Positions 10,901 to 25,900 of a stretch of 64,000 nucleotides of DNA are shown here, piece by piece. Made by a program: the position numbers and the translations under genes. The DNA is from Nipponacmea schrenckii (lineage: Eukaryota > Mollusca > Gastropoda > Lottiidae). Below the pieces are notes generated by a model. That model worked only from the letters and a program-made list of their open reading frames with translations. It searched no databases and had not been told where the DNA came from. The DNA lies in NCBI GenBank assembly GCA_030562195.1, contig CM060200.1, positions 7,192,001-7,256,000 of the forward strand, given 5' to 3'. Within the stretch, counting starts at the first letter, position 1. Each line of letters begins with the position of its first letter.

Positions 10901-13900
10901 ATCATTTTTCAAAAGATCAACGTGGTTGCTCAGACTGTCAAGAATTGTTAGATCTTTGGATCTTGTAGTTTCTGGATCTTGAGCAAAGGGACCAAGTGGT
11001 TGATTATTCTGATTGACTCGAACGTTCTGTTTGATGGCGTTTTCTGGTGTATCAGGATCACTTGCTCCCCCGATTGTTGGCTTGGAACGCACAGTTTCTA
11101 AGGCTGAAGCAGTTGTATGAATTTGGTTATGTATTCCAAGAATGGGTTGTTTGGTCTTTCCGAAATAAATCTCTTTAATGGCGTTCGGTAAAAACTCAAA
11201 TATATTCATTTGATTAAGAGTCGTGGTTCTGCTCACGTCTGTCATAGGGGAAACTATTACTGGAGATTGTGATGTAGATGTTGGTTCAGCTGTGGTATGA
11301 CGAAAAGTGGCCATTGGTTTGAACGTAGTCTGAATTCTTGACTTTGTTGTTTTATAGTTTTTCTTTTGTTTTGTCGAAGGAGACTTCGAACGAGTGTAGG
11401 TAACGATTGGTTTTCTTTCATCTGGATTGGGACTAAACGGGCTTTTCTTTGAATTGTTTAAAACCTTTGTTGAAATGATACTACTGGTGTCGTTAGTCTT
11501 CAGAATGTCCTTCCTTGAAGCCTTTTTAATCATTTCTGACAGGCTTTTGAACGTTTCAAAGAGACCTCCTCTGTCTTTCGGAGTAAATCTGTTTGGAACT
11601 GACGATTGTGTTATAGCACCTGATGTCACAACGGGTTCTTTGGTACTAAAGGTTGCACCTGGAACTTTACGCGAACCATCTGAAATAGCTGTTTTGGATT
11701 TCACACCAGAATCCACATGAACTATTTTTGTTGTTTTCGTTGGAACTGGAGTGAGCATTGCATTGAAAATGGGGTTTCTGCTATACTTAGGTCGAACTGC
11801 TGTTGGGGACCCTTGGATTTGGGGACCAGAATCGACATTGTCTTTGAAATTCGGTGGTAGTGGTAGGTTGACAACCAGATGATCTTTCGCAGTCGCTCTA
11901 GTAATTGACGCAATTGTGGCCTTTTGAATTATGTCGACCGTCGGTTTGGTTGTTGACTTTTTAGGTACGGTTGTTGATTCGGATTTTAACACTTCTCCGG
12001 TCTTCTTTATCTTTTTATTGATTGTATTGACCTGTGTTGTTTGGTGTGGCTTTGTATGTGAATTCATTGGTTTTCTTTTAGGATGGAAAAGGGATTTCTT
12101 CGGATTTAACTTTTCTAACGCCTCCTTGATCGAATTTGTTTGGATGTATTTTGTAGGATCCACGGCGATTTTTGTTGGCTTTACTTGCAGAACTTCTTCA
12201 GATTTCTTTCTCAACTTTGTACCTACGGTTTCTCTGTCCTGAGTAATTATCGTTGGCGTTTTCTCATTTCCATGATAATAATAATATGGTCTCCTTGAAG
12301 ATTGTTTTAACTCGGGTAGTAGCCTATTGTCACTCACATACCATGAGTGGATCGTTGTTGAACGCATGAGTTTTGTTTTTGTTCTTTCAATCATGTCTAT
12401 TTCTGGTAAAAATGGCCCGACTGAAAAAGATGATCTGTTGTTTTCATGGAACACTTTTGACATTCTATTTCTTTGAATATCGGAAGATGTATCTGAAGGT
12501 TTCTTCTTCCTGTCCACCTTCTCCGTCACGGCGTGTGATTTTATAGGTGGTGGTAATGGCTGAATATTATCAACATTTTGTACACCGTTCGTAGTATTGG
12601 TTGTGGTTGGGTTGAATAAACTGACTGAATTGGCTTTAGTTCTAGAATTCAAGTCATTTTCTACACGTTCGAGAATATCAGCATCAGTCGGTTTGATTTT
12701 TATAACTTCACCATTAATAGGATTGAGCTCACTTTCATCATGATCAACGACAGTTTTAACTTTGATGACTTTATGTTTTAAAGGTTTATGTGTACTGATG
12801 CCTACTTTACTTTTAGGGTATTTCCTATCACCTTTGGAGAAATCGGGAACAGAAAAAAGGTCTGTACTAATGACTTGATCAGGAACATCAACATTGTTAG
12901 TTTTAGTCTTGATAATTTCCTTTTGACGTGATCTGGCACAGGCACACTGGTAGTTTTAGAATTGATAATGTCCTTAATGACATGATCAAATGCATCAACA
13001 CTGGTAGCTTTAGTCCTAATAGTGTAATTTTTTATTTTATCTGGTGGGAAATCATTGATACTTTTAGAATTGATCATGTCCATTTCTACGGGATTAAGTG
13101 CGGCAACACTTGTAGTTTTTGAATTGATAATGTCCTTTTTGACTTGATCATGTGCGTTAACATTGGTACTTTTCGACATGATAATGTCCTTTTTGACTTG
13201 ATCATGTGTGTAAACATTGGTACTTTTCGACATGATAATGTCCTTTTTAAAATTATCGAGCGCGTTAACTCTGGTAGTTTTAGAAATGACGATGTCCTTT
13301 TTGATGTGATCAGGTGCATCAACACTGGTAGTCCTGATTGTGTAAATCTTTACCTTATCAGGCGTGTCAACATTGTTAGATCTAGACATGATAATATCCT
13401 TTTTGGTGTGATCGAGCACAGGCACATTGGTAGTTTTAGAATTGATATGTCCTTATCGACGTGTTCAAGTACAGGCACACTATTAGTTTTATATCTGATA
13501 ATGTAATTTTTGACGTGATCGGGGTCATCAACACTGGAAGTTTTAGACCTGATAATGTCATTTTTGACGTGACCTGGCACAGCACCGGTTATTTTAACCT
13601 TGGTGTAATTAATTGTGTGTTTGTTGATGTCATAATGTTCATTAGTAACCTTGATAACGTCATTCGTTATATAATCAGATACACCAACATTGGCATTTGT
13701 AGGCTTGGTGCCATCTGTTACATGGTCGAGTTCACCAACATTGGTAGATGTGGGCTTGTAATATCATCGTTGCCGTCAACAATGTCATTTTCAAAATGAT
13801 CGGATTTAGCAACAGTTTTGACGGGTACAGAAAAACTGATGGATTTGGGATTGATGTTATTTTCAACATAATCACGTACATCAACATGTGTAGTTTTAAT

Positions 13901-16900
13901 CTTGCTTCTGTCATGGGGCTGATTTGGTACATCAATGTTGGTATTGGTAGGCTTGATAATGACATTTTTTACTTTATTAGGTATGACATCGTTGGTATTT
14001 CTAGACCAAATAATGTCATTTTTAAAGTGACCTGGTGGTGCAGCCATCGGTCCTTTAGCTGAAGGATTCACGGGCGGTGTTTTTGTTCGGAGATCTTTAG
14101 ACCAGTCTGTGAATCCACTGTCCAGTTTAAGTGTTGCTTGGTATGGTTTCCGCTTCTTTACATAAGGATTGATGGGGGCTACATTTATGGGAATTCTCTT
14201 GGCTTTCTTCGTTGTTAGAGCAGCCGACATTTTTATATTAGGCCTAGATGTTGTTATACTAGTTTTCACCCTGGCATTTTCCTTTCTTCGCTTTTGATTT
14301 TGTCTCGTAATGAAATCTGTGTGAAGTTGTCTATAATACCCTATTTCTATTGATGAATTCTTTCTTGCTTCTTTCAGTTGGTTAAGGCTGCTTTTCGGAT
14401 ATTTCTTAGCACCAGTTCTGGAGACAGGTTCGCTTTTCTGTATCTTTATTGGACGTTTTGATTTCCCATGAGACGATACCATCGCGTGGGTTTGAACTTT
14501 GGATAATTGTTGTTTTGGCAAGACGTACTCTTTGTAGTGTTTCTTCCAATTGTAATTATTGTCCCATTTTTTGACTGCAGGAGATTTTGTCCGATGTTTG
14601 CGTTTCACCGCTATCCCTTTGGGCTGTTCTGTATTGGAATTAAAAGACTCGTCGTTTTTTGTAGGATCAGTTACAGATTCCACTCGAAGATGGGAAGAGA
14701 TTGATATGCTATCGAGGGAATTTTTTGGTTTATCAGTATCCACCGAAGCTTGAAGATAAAATGGATTCCTACTGTGATCAGTATCATCGGCATCTTTCTG
14801 GGAGCTATGACCCGCGTCAGGCAGCTTAATATGTTCACCGTTACGATCTATGTAAGGATTTTTATGTATAGCACCAGTTTTTATTTCAGTCTCAGAAATG
14901 ATTGTTTGGAGTCGTGTAGACGGAACTGCTGGTACAAATGTTGTATCTTTTTTAACATCATTTGATAGCTCGACAGCAACCTTTTCATAGATTTCTTTCA
15001 GAAGTTCATCTCGGACTACTGGAACATCAGTGGCAAAAGGGTCGTCAATTGTGGGCATACTTTCTACCAAGTTGCCATTCAAGCCGTTGTTATTTTTCTT
15101 GTATGCATTCATAGGCTTCAAAAAGTCATCGATTGGGTTTATCTTCTTGAGCCTAGTTTGGTTGGCTTGGCGGGCTGGGGCAACGTCAAACCTTTCTTCG
15201 GCGTCGATTACCCTTGCATGTTCACGAGCATCCAACAACTTTTCACGTCCGTTTAGAATATCTCCATGATTAGTGTGGGGTTTAAAAGGACTAAAAGGTG
15301 ATCTGATATCGTTTTCAGTGAATTCTTCATCAGCTTCTACCCATTGTTTATTGATGTTCTTGTTGAAAATTTTAACGGTCGTTTTCTTCTGAGTCGGGTT
15401 AACCGTTGTCATAGATTTTGAAACGTTATGAAAATAATATGAAGAATCATTATGATCCCTGGAATCTGCATTTGACTTAGAATAAGTTTTCGATTCCGCA
15501 GCCCATGGCCAGATGTTCCATTCTGGGGGTGGTTTCAGACAATCATTTGTTCCAAAACAATGAACAGACCATTTGAATTCCAACCTGAAAATATATGGAC
15601 AAATAATCTGATATCGGAATATCATTTGGTCAAAATTGACACAATCATTCACGAATTATTTCTGCTGCCTTTATAACTAAAGCTACAGATTCTTAGTAAA
15701 TTACTAGTACTGCAGTGCTTTGTTGATTCTTAATGTTCATATTGAATCAATGTTTGTATATTTCAAAAGTACATTTTGGATGTAACACCAGCTAGTCTAA
15801 TCTAGGTGTTTTCAACGATACAGAAGAATGTTATACCTGGTTTTGTCCATTTGTCTATTTCCTCGCACAACTTCAACTTGTTTCTCCCCTTTCTCCACAC
15901 TACGTTGTAATGGAGTTTCAAACCAATCAACGAGAACTGTTGTGTGATCAAAATCATCATAGTCGTAAAAGAATACATCCATTTTGACAGAACTCTAAAA
16001 CGATAATAGGTATATAAATCAATTACATTAGAAATATCGAATAATGGTGTGGGCCCTGAATAGGGAGAAGAAAAAGGAAGCAGTACTCATGTGAGTAATG
16101 GATCTAGAACTTTTCCTTATTGTATGTAAGTGATGAACTATATTACGAAAGTGATAGAAAATAGAATCAACCTACCGTTGTTGGCCATTCGTCAAATAAT
16201 ATAGTCAGTTGTGTCATTTGGCTAGATTCTTCTTCAAAAGAAATATCATTACTATCATATTTTATTGGTCGATGAAAAAGAAACACGTGGTCGTTGGCCC
16301 TGAAAAAGAATAATATTATTAAATTCGTTATGAATTATCTAAAATTTCAATTTAAGTAGTCAATTTCAGAAATTGGTATTACTTTTCAAAACCAAATACT
16401 GTCTTACAATCGAGTGCAGAATAACTGAATATTCGTCCTGTAAAGTAGGACGGATATCTCTGTGCTATATCAGTGAAACATACACCATTTATCCACATCA
16501 AACGCCGCAAGAAAAGTGATTGCCTTGAAAGATATGACCACTTCCATAATATATTTGCAGTATATCAATGACGGTTGGTATTCTGTCATGATAACTGCGT
16601 CTCTGTAGTGTTTGGACAATTTTTTAATTGGTCAAAGGCAATAACTTCAAAAAACGTTCATCAAAGAATCGTCAAATTTAAATTTAACCAAGATTTGATC
16701 ATTGTAAATAATCACACCGAATTTCATAAAAAAAAATGTACTAGGTCAAGGACTCCAAAACCGTCTCTATTCACAATCCAATTGTAGACGGACGGACGGG
16801 CGGAAGGGCCGAGGGACGGACGGACGGACAAGGGCGGCAGCAATATACGACCACATCATAATGTGGACGCATAAATTTAGACTGGTAATAATTACGGTAT

Positions 16901-19900
16901 ATTTGACATAAGTGAGTGTATTTGCCATTAATGCTTGGCCTCAATACCATATTCGTTCGTTGATCTTTCTTAATGATTAAAGTAACAGCAAATAATAAAC
17001 ACTAAAACTTAACGACTGTATCAACATTCATATAATTGCATTTAAACATGAATTTATTTCATTTCTGATCATGAAAGTTCATAAGAAATGTATATATTGT
17101 CCTCACTTTAGTGCAGTAATTTAAAGGATTTGAATGGACAACAGCAGATGTAATTGATCTTTCGCAAAAGGCAAACTGTAATGTATAACTTAACTGAAAT
17201 CAATTCCGTAATCGACTTATCCCACTGCTAAGTATGTTTACATGGAATTCAGAATCTCGCTCGCTTGAAATTATATATTTATATATTTTCAAGGTCTATT
17301 AAAGCTACTTGGTTTGTTTGTCCATTGAGTGTGGCTGACCTGAACAAAATCAATGTAAATTCGTTTGCATTAAGACTGTTGTGTCGTGTATATTAACAGA
17401 AATAGATGAAGCATTTCCTTTTATCATCACATATCATAAATAGTTACACAACCCAGAGCAATTAAGGTATTTTTACAATATAAATTTTATTTACCATCAC
17501 ACAAATACATTTACAGATTTGAAAAAAAGATAGCACTATTTGAATAAAAACAACACCCTCACTCGGTCATTGATGTATGTATAGCCTACAGGATGAAAAC
17601 AGGCAAGACTATTGCATTGTGCTCTTGCCTTATAATCGGAATTGCTATGGGTGAATTGTCCACTCTTCCAGAATCACAAGTTCTGAGCACTAATTGCAAT
17701 AGTTATAATGAACATTGCTTTAACGCTGTATCGAATTTCGTCCAAATATTGCGATGGAAAAGAATCGTGGTCTTGTTTTCGGATGATAACTTTACTTAGT
17801 GAGATGGTTACTAGATTAGAAAGGAGTCAAAATGACACTCGAATAACATTAATGGATATTGGAAATAGGAAAAAGACACAACTGAAGCAAACCTTAGATG
17901 AATGCTATAGAATAGCACCAGATGGTTATGTTTTGTTGTACAGTACTTCAAACATTGATTTTTTAGCAATCCTTAATTCGTTTGATATCGAATCGAATAA
18001 AACTACCGATTTGAGACTTGGATCTCAATGGATTGTTGTTAATGACAATACTAAAATTACAGAAATTATAAAATTTGAATGGCAAATTAGACATGTTTTG
18101 ATCATGCAGTTGAAGCCGAATTTTTGTGAACTGTTGACAGTTGTTGGAAACCAGAATGTAGTCAAACTCGTGTGTTTAGATGAATCTAAAGGCTGTTCAG
18201 TAAAAGATATATTTCCAAACTTAAGTTACAAATTAGATAGACGACACTTGACGATAGGATCAATTTACTCGTACAACAATTTACACACGATGGAAAAACG
18301 CTTGGAAAAAAATACTATTAGCAGAGAATTAATCAAACTTATAGAAGTCATCGCGGAAATTTTAAATTTTACTTACAACATAGTTCAACCGGAAGATAAA
18401 GAATATGGACGGGAAGTAAACGGCTCGTGGACCGGAATGGTAGGAGACCTGATTGCTCAAAAAGTGGATATTGTTATCGCAGAACTGACTGTTAGTGCCG
18501 AAAGGCTTAAAGTCATCGATTTCATTTTGCCTGCGCTTCATATCGAGAAAATGGGGATCTTATATAAGAAAAGTGGCGACTTTAAAACTGAATGGACAAA
18601 ATTATTTCAGCCTTTACAATCTTCAGTATATATCTGTTTGATTGAAATTTCAATATTTTTGGGAGTTTTATTTTACGTCATTGACAGTGGCATATTATGT
18701 CAATCAACAACTCAAATACGTTTTGTTGGGATTCTGACTTCAATCACAAATATGGTGGGTTTCCTTTCTAGGAACGCAAACGGTCTAACTTCTAGAAAAG
18801 CTGCTTCCAGAATACTGATAGCGTTCATATGGGTGTTCAGTATTGTCATATCAGCTATCTATGTCGGTAATCTGACAGCTACTTTAACAGGAACTTTGGA
18901 AACGAAGCCGTTTAATAATCTAGAAGAGTTGGTCAAACTATCAAATTGGAAGTGGGGTGTGAGTGGAGGAGGGTACACCAGCCAATATCTTTCCACTTCA
19001 GCACCATATAAACAGGTTTGGGAAGGTATAGTTAAGTTTAATAAAACAGATCCAGCTGTTTTAGACAAAGACTATACTCGACAAATTACTAAAGTGCTAA
19101 ATTCTAATGAGGACGAGAAGTACGCTTTAATTTGTTTAGATCCCAAATATATACTGTTAACTAGCAACCATTGTCTATTTGGAATGGTCGAAAGTGAACT
19201 TTCTTCGTTAAGTGTAGCCATTGCTGTTCCTAAAAATTCATATCTTAAGAAATATTTTGAGAAAACATTGATGGCTTTATCAGACAATGGCATTCTTCAG
19301 AAGTTTTTTGACAATGTATACAAAGATAAACGACCCAATATGTGTAAGATTCCTACTGACAGAAGGTCTATGCAAGTAAACGATTTGTATGGATTAATAT
19401 TGGTACTAATGGTAGGAGTTCTGACTGCGGTATTGGTTTTGTGTTGTGAATGTTATTTGAAAAATCGTACAACAATATGAAGATTATCTTATCCATATAG
19501 ATGAATGTTGACATTAAAGCTTTTAAATAAATAACCTTGGGAGGATTTGACGTCTAATGGGTTAATAAAGAGGGTAGCACCATTCGATAGAGTGTGATAG
19601 ATGTTGTATATCATTGTTGTTAATTAGATTGTGGCCGTCCTCGACACTATCACAACTAGGTCTATCCCTGTCATAAAAAACGGATAAGAATAGTATAGGT
19701 CATACTAAACTTAGTATGGTCCTTACATGGATATAACATAGCCTACACAAACTTAGTTCACAGATATTTTGTACTTCATACGTCGAAAGACTATAATTTT
19801 CTAAAATTACTTTTAATGTTTTTAAATAAGCATTGAATATGGGTCTATGGCTTTTTGGAAAATTCGACTTATTCAGTAGAAATAGTCGTTCAAATTGGTT

Positions 19901-22900
19901 ACAAACTACGTTTCATTGGAAGTACCATTCTCTGTTTCGTATCTCAGATAAGAATCACCATATATCACAAGGAATGAATCACATGCATTTGTTTTCAAAG
20001 TGAAATTTTAGTATAATTGCTGCTTAATTAATATTTAAAAGGATTTCATTTCAAGCTAATAAAATGACCATGTATTTGATTGTATTAAACTCATAACTAA
20101 ACAATATATATTTAACGACTAAAATCTAATGGATTTGAGTTTATTTCAATTCTGATAGACAATGGAATATAAACATAAGGCTACGTATCCGGGAAACTTA
20201 CAGCTTCTATTGCACCATTCCGATTTCCGGTCGTGTGTCGTGTGTCTGAGACAAAGATGTCATTTTCACAAATACCATTCAGTTAAAATAATTTAATAAT
20301 TATAATAAACTATTTTACATGGATCAGAATTAGGTACAATACACAAGGATATGGTCTTGTCTAATAGTAAGCCCATAGAGCAATACAATGGTTTTAATGG
20401 AGGAAAGAAAATGTGGGAATATGGTAGTTTTGTGGATCTAGAATGGTGCAATAAGAAACATATAGGATTTCTAAACACCTCTAAAATCTTATGTTCTATG
20501 ATAAATATTCGTGTGGAGAGGTGGTAAACACAGGAATTTGACATTAGACCAATTGTCAGAAGGTGTTGATGAGCAAGGATCCTCTGTCAAATACGGCAAG
20601 AAATCAGTTAATATAACACAAAAAGATGTTTTGTTAAACTGTAAGAACAATATCTTCAACTGAGACAGCAGAATGCGGCCAATAGCAAAGCCGAAAGAAT
20701 CAACTCGGTTACCAATGTTGGACGTACAGAGATTGCGTAAAGCAGAAGGTTTGACTGGTAAGTTGCACACTAATTTCGTTCCGACCACATCTAGCTATGT
20801 GTGTGATTCGGTATCAGTGCACATATTAGTTTTTAGCTTTTAATAAACGTTCTTAACATACACAAAAAGGAAGGAAAGTCTTTAAGGAGAAAAGAATTAA
20901 CATGTTTGCTATTTTCTATTTTTAGGTTTCTATACCAATAATTCTCTACCGGCTACCTAGGCAGCACGGCTATTTCGATGTGGTGTTGATGAACAATTGA
21001 TCGCTAAAACCACAGGTCACGGGAGTAACGCCATTCGTCTGAATAAACGAACATTTACTTTTAAACGCCAATTAAGATGAAGAAAATTCAAAAGAAGTAA
21101 TGTTAGCATCACGCCTTAAAATAGAAATTATTGTTTTGTGTATTTGTCAGTAAAAATATGAAAAAAAAGTCTCATTCCCGTGGTTTGATCAATATTTTAT
21201 TTGGTTATACCACGTCTAATGGTCGAAACTCCTATACCTTTTAGCTGACTTAAATAGCAAGGAATTGTTATTTTCTGAATCAATAAGAACACGATTCCAA
21301 GGAAAGGGGGGATAACTGGCCTTAGAGAAGTTAGAAGAATGGTTTACCTGCCAAGACCGGTTACGATACATCTCATCACATAATCACATTGATCTGGACA
21401 GGTATCAGAACCAGCAGGAGCATAATCACAACAACTACCATCATAGGTTCTTCCTTTGACATTTTTATAGTTAAGTAGCCATATAGTTAAAACACCTCGA
21501 CCACTGGACAAATCAACCTGTTTAATAAAAAAAAAACAAGCATTTTAACATTGAAATAAGTAAGGAAAGAAAATCAAAACAAATTTCATATATTGTATTT
21601 CTTTAAACAAGGAACATTAATCAATTTTTTCTAACGAATGAATAGTCTTCTTGCATTTTTTGAGAACCAGGACAATGTAACGCCAACATTTTTTCATGTG
21701 AATTGGAGTGTCTTAATGACTCCGAAAGGTCCGATTTAATGGTCCAGATCGGCTTGAAACTAAATGAACCATTGATAAAAGAACGGGAGCCTTGTGCAAT
21801 TACGTCTGAAGATTTCTAGATCTTATCAGTAAAAATTATTTCAATAATGATAAAGAAACGACTTCCATAGAGACACTGTAGTCGTGGTTTACCTGACGTA
21901 ACAATCTAATATTGTGAGAAAAACTATTTCAAGTTTAGAATATCTCAGGTCAATAGAAAAATACGTTAAATAAATGCCACTTTACAATAAGCAAAAAATG
22001 CTATTTAAACGTTACCTTAAGTAAATTACGTTTTTCTTTTTCGAAAGTATATATGGCACTAACGCCTGATTATATGTAATCACCTATTAGAGTCGGTAGC
22101 TATATTTAATTCTAGAAAAGTAGTTCTCTAAGAAATAAATCTCAGAAACCCTATATTATAGCGAGACAGTTTCACATCAAAATAGATTCTGAAGAAAAAC
22201 ATACAAGTTGATATAAGGCCCATGGCTTAAATGGCAGTTAAAAAAATTACTGGCCTTTTAAGAGTGCCAACTTGAGAATGCTACCAATATTTGAAATTAA
22301 ACACTCAAACCGCCTACAAAATATACACGTTTTTTTGCACACGAAGTTTTCGAAATATTTCAAAATGTAAACAGTTCGATAGTTAATAGAGGTATACTGT
22401 TGTTTAGTTCTCGTGAGGTTTATCTTAAATATATTATTAAGAGGGTTTCTAAAGTTTTAATTGATATCTGAATCATTGATAGCATCGATTTGCACCATTC
22501 CAATTTTCAGTCACTATAGCAAAATATGTAATATATTTTATAAGGCCATATGATATGGTGATGGTTAATGTTAACGCTGAAACGTAAATTATGCAAATTT
22601 ACGCTATTAGGATCCCCAATATACACAAATAAGTTTCTCTTTACATTCTCTTTTCTGGTTGAAATAGCTCTACTTATACTCTCATTTTTTAAAAATAAAA
22701 TGTTCCTCCATCAAAGACTGAATGTATCGTCCTTCATGAATTATGAGCATTTATGACTCCAATATCGTAGAGGCCATTAAAGGGGCACAGGCTTGATTTG
22801 TTTCGGACAATCATCCGACAGCCTCAAACACATGAAATCTTTTGTTTAGCTAATCAGACATAGTCTACAGAGCTTACCTTTGAAATTTGAGCCTTCAAAC

Positions 22901-25900
22901 CCATGGGTATACATATTTATCCGTGTTTGAAAATCATAATGTCTTAAGATATTATGAACGTCCCGCCATATTGGAAAATCAAAGAGTTATAAATAGACTA
23001 CTGCGCAGGCCCACACTGATAAAACAAAAAGAAAGTACATGTAATAACAATTGTAGATTTTGTCAACAGGACACACAATTTTCAGACTGACTGAAGACCA
23101 GCCGCGTACAGCACGGAAAAAAAAATAAAAAGTGAAATTTTTGAGGTATATTTCAAGGTATTTTGCGATTTTCTTAGAGCTTGAGTATTTCTGAGGACTG
23201 TTTAAATGTAACAAAGGCCCAAAACGACCCCTGAAAATCAAGATTGTGCCCCTTTAAATATCATAAGCACCTTTTTGAAATGGTGACGTATAAAACGCTT
23301 TGTTTGGGTAGTGACAAGAACCAAGTTACAATGATGATGCAATGATGGTAGAAAGTAATTGTCCCTCAACAGTACATCAATTAAAGAGCTGTGAGGGCAG
23401 TTCGGGAAAAAAGGACTGTAGAACAACTTTACATTAAGCTTACTTAATCCTGTATCACTGGAAATTCAATATCAAAATGTTATAACAAGGTGACTTGAAA
23501 GCTGAAATAAGACCCAACATGTTCAAGTTAAGCCTTGATATAATACAGACGAAATTGGTGGAAAACCAACTAGCGTCGTACACCAATCCCACAAGGCGAG
23601 GAATTCAATTGAAAAGAAAGGAAAATGCCACTTATGTTGTTTTCCGCTCGTGACTTTAAGGATCCCCACCATATACATATCATATCCCGTCATAAAAGCA
23701 TGACTGATGACTTTAAAAATGGCTTCCCAGACTGACCAAATAATAATAAAATTTATGGCATAAAAAGTGATAAGTATTTGAAACAGCATAGGCCTATATA
23801 TTTAATAAAAGAGAAGTTATGTCCCAACAGGTTTTATCAAGACCAAGAGGGAATGTTACAAAATGATATCGTAACAGGTATATAATTGCGATTCAGAGAG
23901 AACATTACGAAGACATTTTATCCAGTTTGTAATTCAGAATAATAATGTAAAACAAATCCCGTTTACACAACAAAAATTATCCGTTCTCAGAACGGTACGG
24001 ATGAATTTTGTGTAATGTGAACATTTCTTTTTATCCTGGTTAGGCTACATTATCCGTCTTTATTTACCTCTTTCATGATGAGTTCCATTTATTATACTTT
24101 GGAACCGTTCCCACTACGCTTGTAATATTGTTGGTGTAAACGGTGTAAATTTGTAATTTTATCGCGGACAGGTCCGGACCCAGAACGGAATGCTTTATAG
24201 CGGCCAGGTGTCAACGGGGCTAAAAACAATAGCAAAGTTATTGTTCAGAATCATAAAATAACAAAGACATGTCTATCACGTTTATCATTCAGAATCATAA
24301 CATTACAAAGACATGTCTATGAAGATTGTCATTCGGAATCAAAGTAAAATAAAGATTATGTCTTACACGTTAATGTTAATAAAACAAAGACATTTTTTTC
24401 TAAGGCATAGAGTGTTTATGTGTTTATTAATGACAAGGACATGTTGAGCAAGTTTATAGTTTAGAATCAAAACTTTACAAAGTCATGTCTTGTAAGATTC
24501 TCGGGGAATAAAGCGAATACCATAAGTATGATGACAGTCAAAATGTATAGTCTATTGGATATGCTGCGTTTTTGATGAGAGTTTTTTGAAGATTGTTCAG
24601 GCGTAAGGTTTTTGAAGAATTAGTATAGGCCTTAGTTTATACACATTATATTGTGAGTGAAAATGCGGGGGTATTAAAACTGTACTAACAACAATGGTCT
24701 TTAATCAATAAGTGGTAAGGTGATTTGGTCTGTTTAAAAAAGTTTATATTGATTATAATGTCTCTTACAAATGATTTGGCAAAATAACCACATACCAGTG
24801 AAACATTGCATACTAATGCCAGATTAAATAATGTTTTTTTTTATTTCGCCCAATTTTTTATTTAAATCTTGTATTTCTAAACCATATCATCAAATTTAAA
24901 TGTTAAGCTATGAGATAATTATCATAATGAACAACAGTGGAATAACATCTTCATATATAATGCTCGAGAAGTATGCATCCTTGAAAGAAAGACTCAAATA
25001 ACCAGATAAGCTTTTTCCTGAGACTTTGTTCAACCCCTTAAAGTATAATTTTCGATGATTCTTCAATGCAGACACTCGCTATCATCGTGAGGTATCTGGA
25101 TTCAAGAAATATGGGATTCACTTGTTTTATAACCATTTTGCCCTTTTTAATATAGCCCAACATTTATTCCCATTTCATTCCAATTTATCCACTATCAAAT
25201 TACCTCCATCCATTTGCCACTTCCTATTCCCTCCTGATTCACATCTTTTACAATTTCGCCCCTTTTTGGTTCTTACGTCCATGTCCTGTTTTGCATTCCT
25301 CCTACCCCTCATTCCCAATTTGGGCCCTTTCCCAATTCGGCCCTTCCCATGATTCACTGCAATTTCAAAGGTAATGTGAAGACATTAGTAAGACGGCAAT
25401 TTAAACCCGGACAAGCATAACTTATTATGTGGCCTTATAAAAAGGAAAGAATGGGAGAAGTAGGACCTGACGAAATGGTAAGGTGCATATTGGAAGTAGG
25501 GGAATTTCGGAAAGGGTTGGCTATGGGAAAAAGGAAATATAGCAATATAGTGATAACGGAGAAGGGACGAAATGGAAATAATTTAGGGGTGAATCGGAAG
25601 GGGCCAAATGGGAAGACACCGATTCTTATTGTTCAAGGCGTTTTATAACGTCACAGCAATCAATTACACCAACCACCATATAAGTGATATGAACAGATCA
25701 AGCAAGTGATCTAAGAAGAGGCTCATCCTGCTTCAAACTGTCTCTTCTTCCGGAATAAATATCTAATATGATATAAAAATTGTGCTGTTAGAAGTCATTA
25801 TTCCGAATTGCAAAATAGTTCCCTATTTTTTATTAAAATTTGTATAAGAAAAACTCAAAAAATAGAAACCGTAATATCGAAGTTCATGTTTTGTCTTATT

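Noticed and set aside
12802..13580. Separate minus-strand reading frames in the 54-bp repeat region as independent genes
   Set aside because: Each is a piece of the same repeat array in a different frame caused by single missing bases, not a separate gene.
20293..20788. Two minus-strand open frames (83 and 99 codons)
   Set aside because: No domain, signal peptide or splice support; a decayed element is possible but cannot be named.
25122..25648. Short open frames on both strands
   Set aside because: Products of strongly biased composition in the two arms; no domain.
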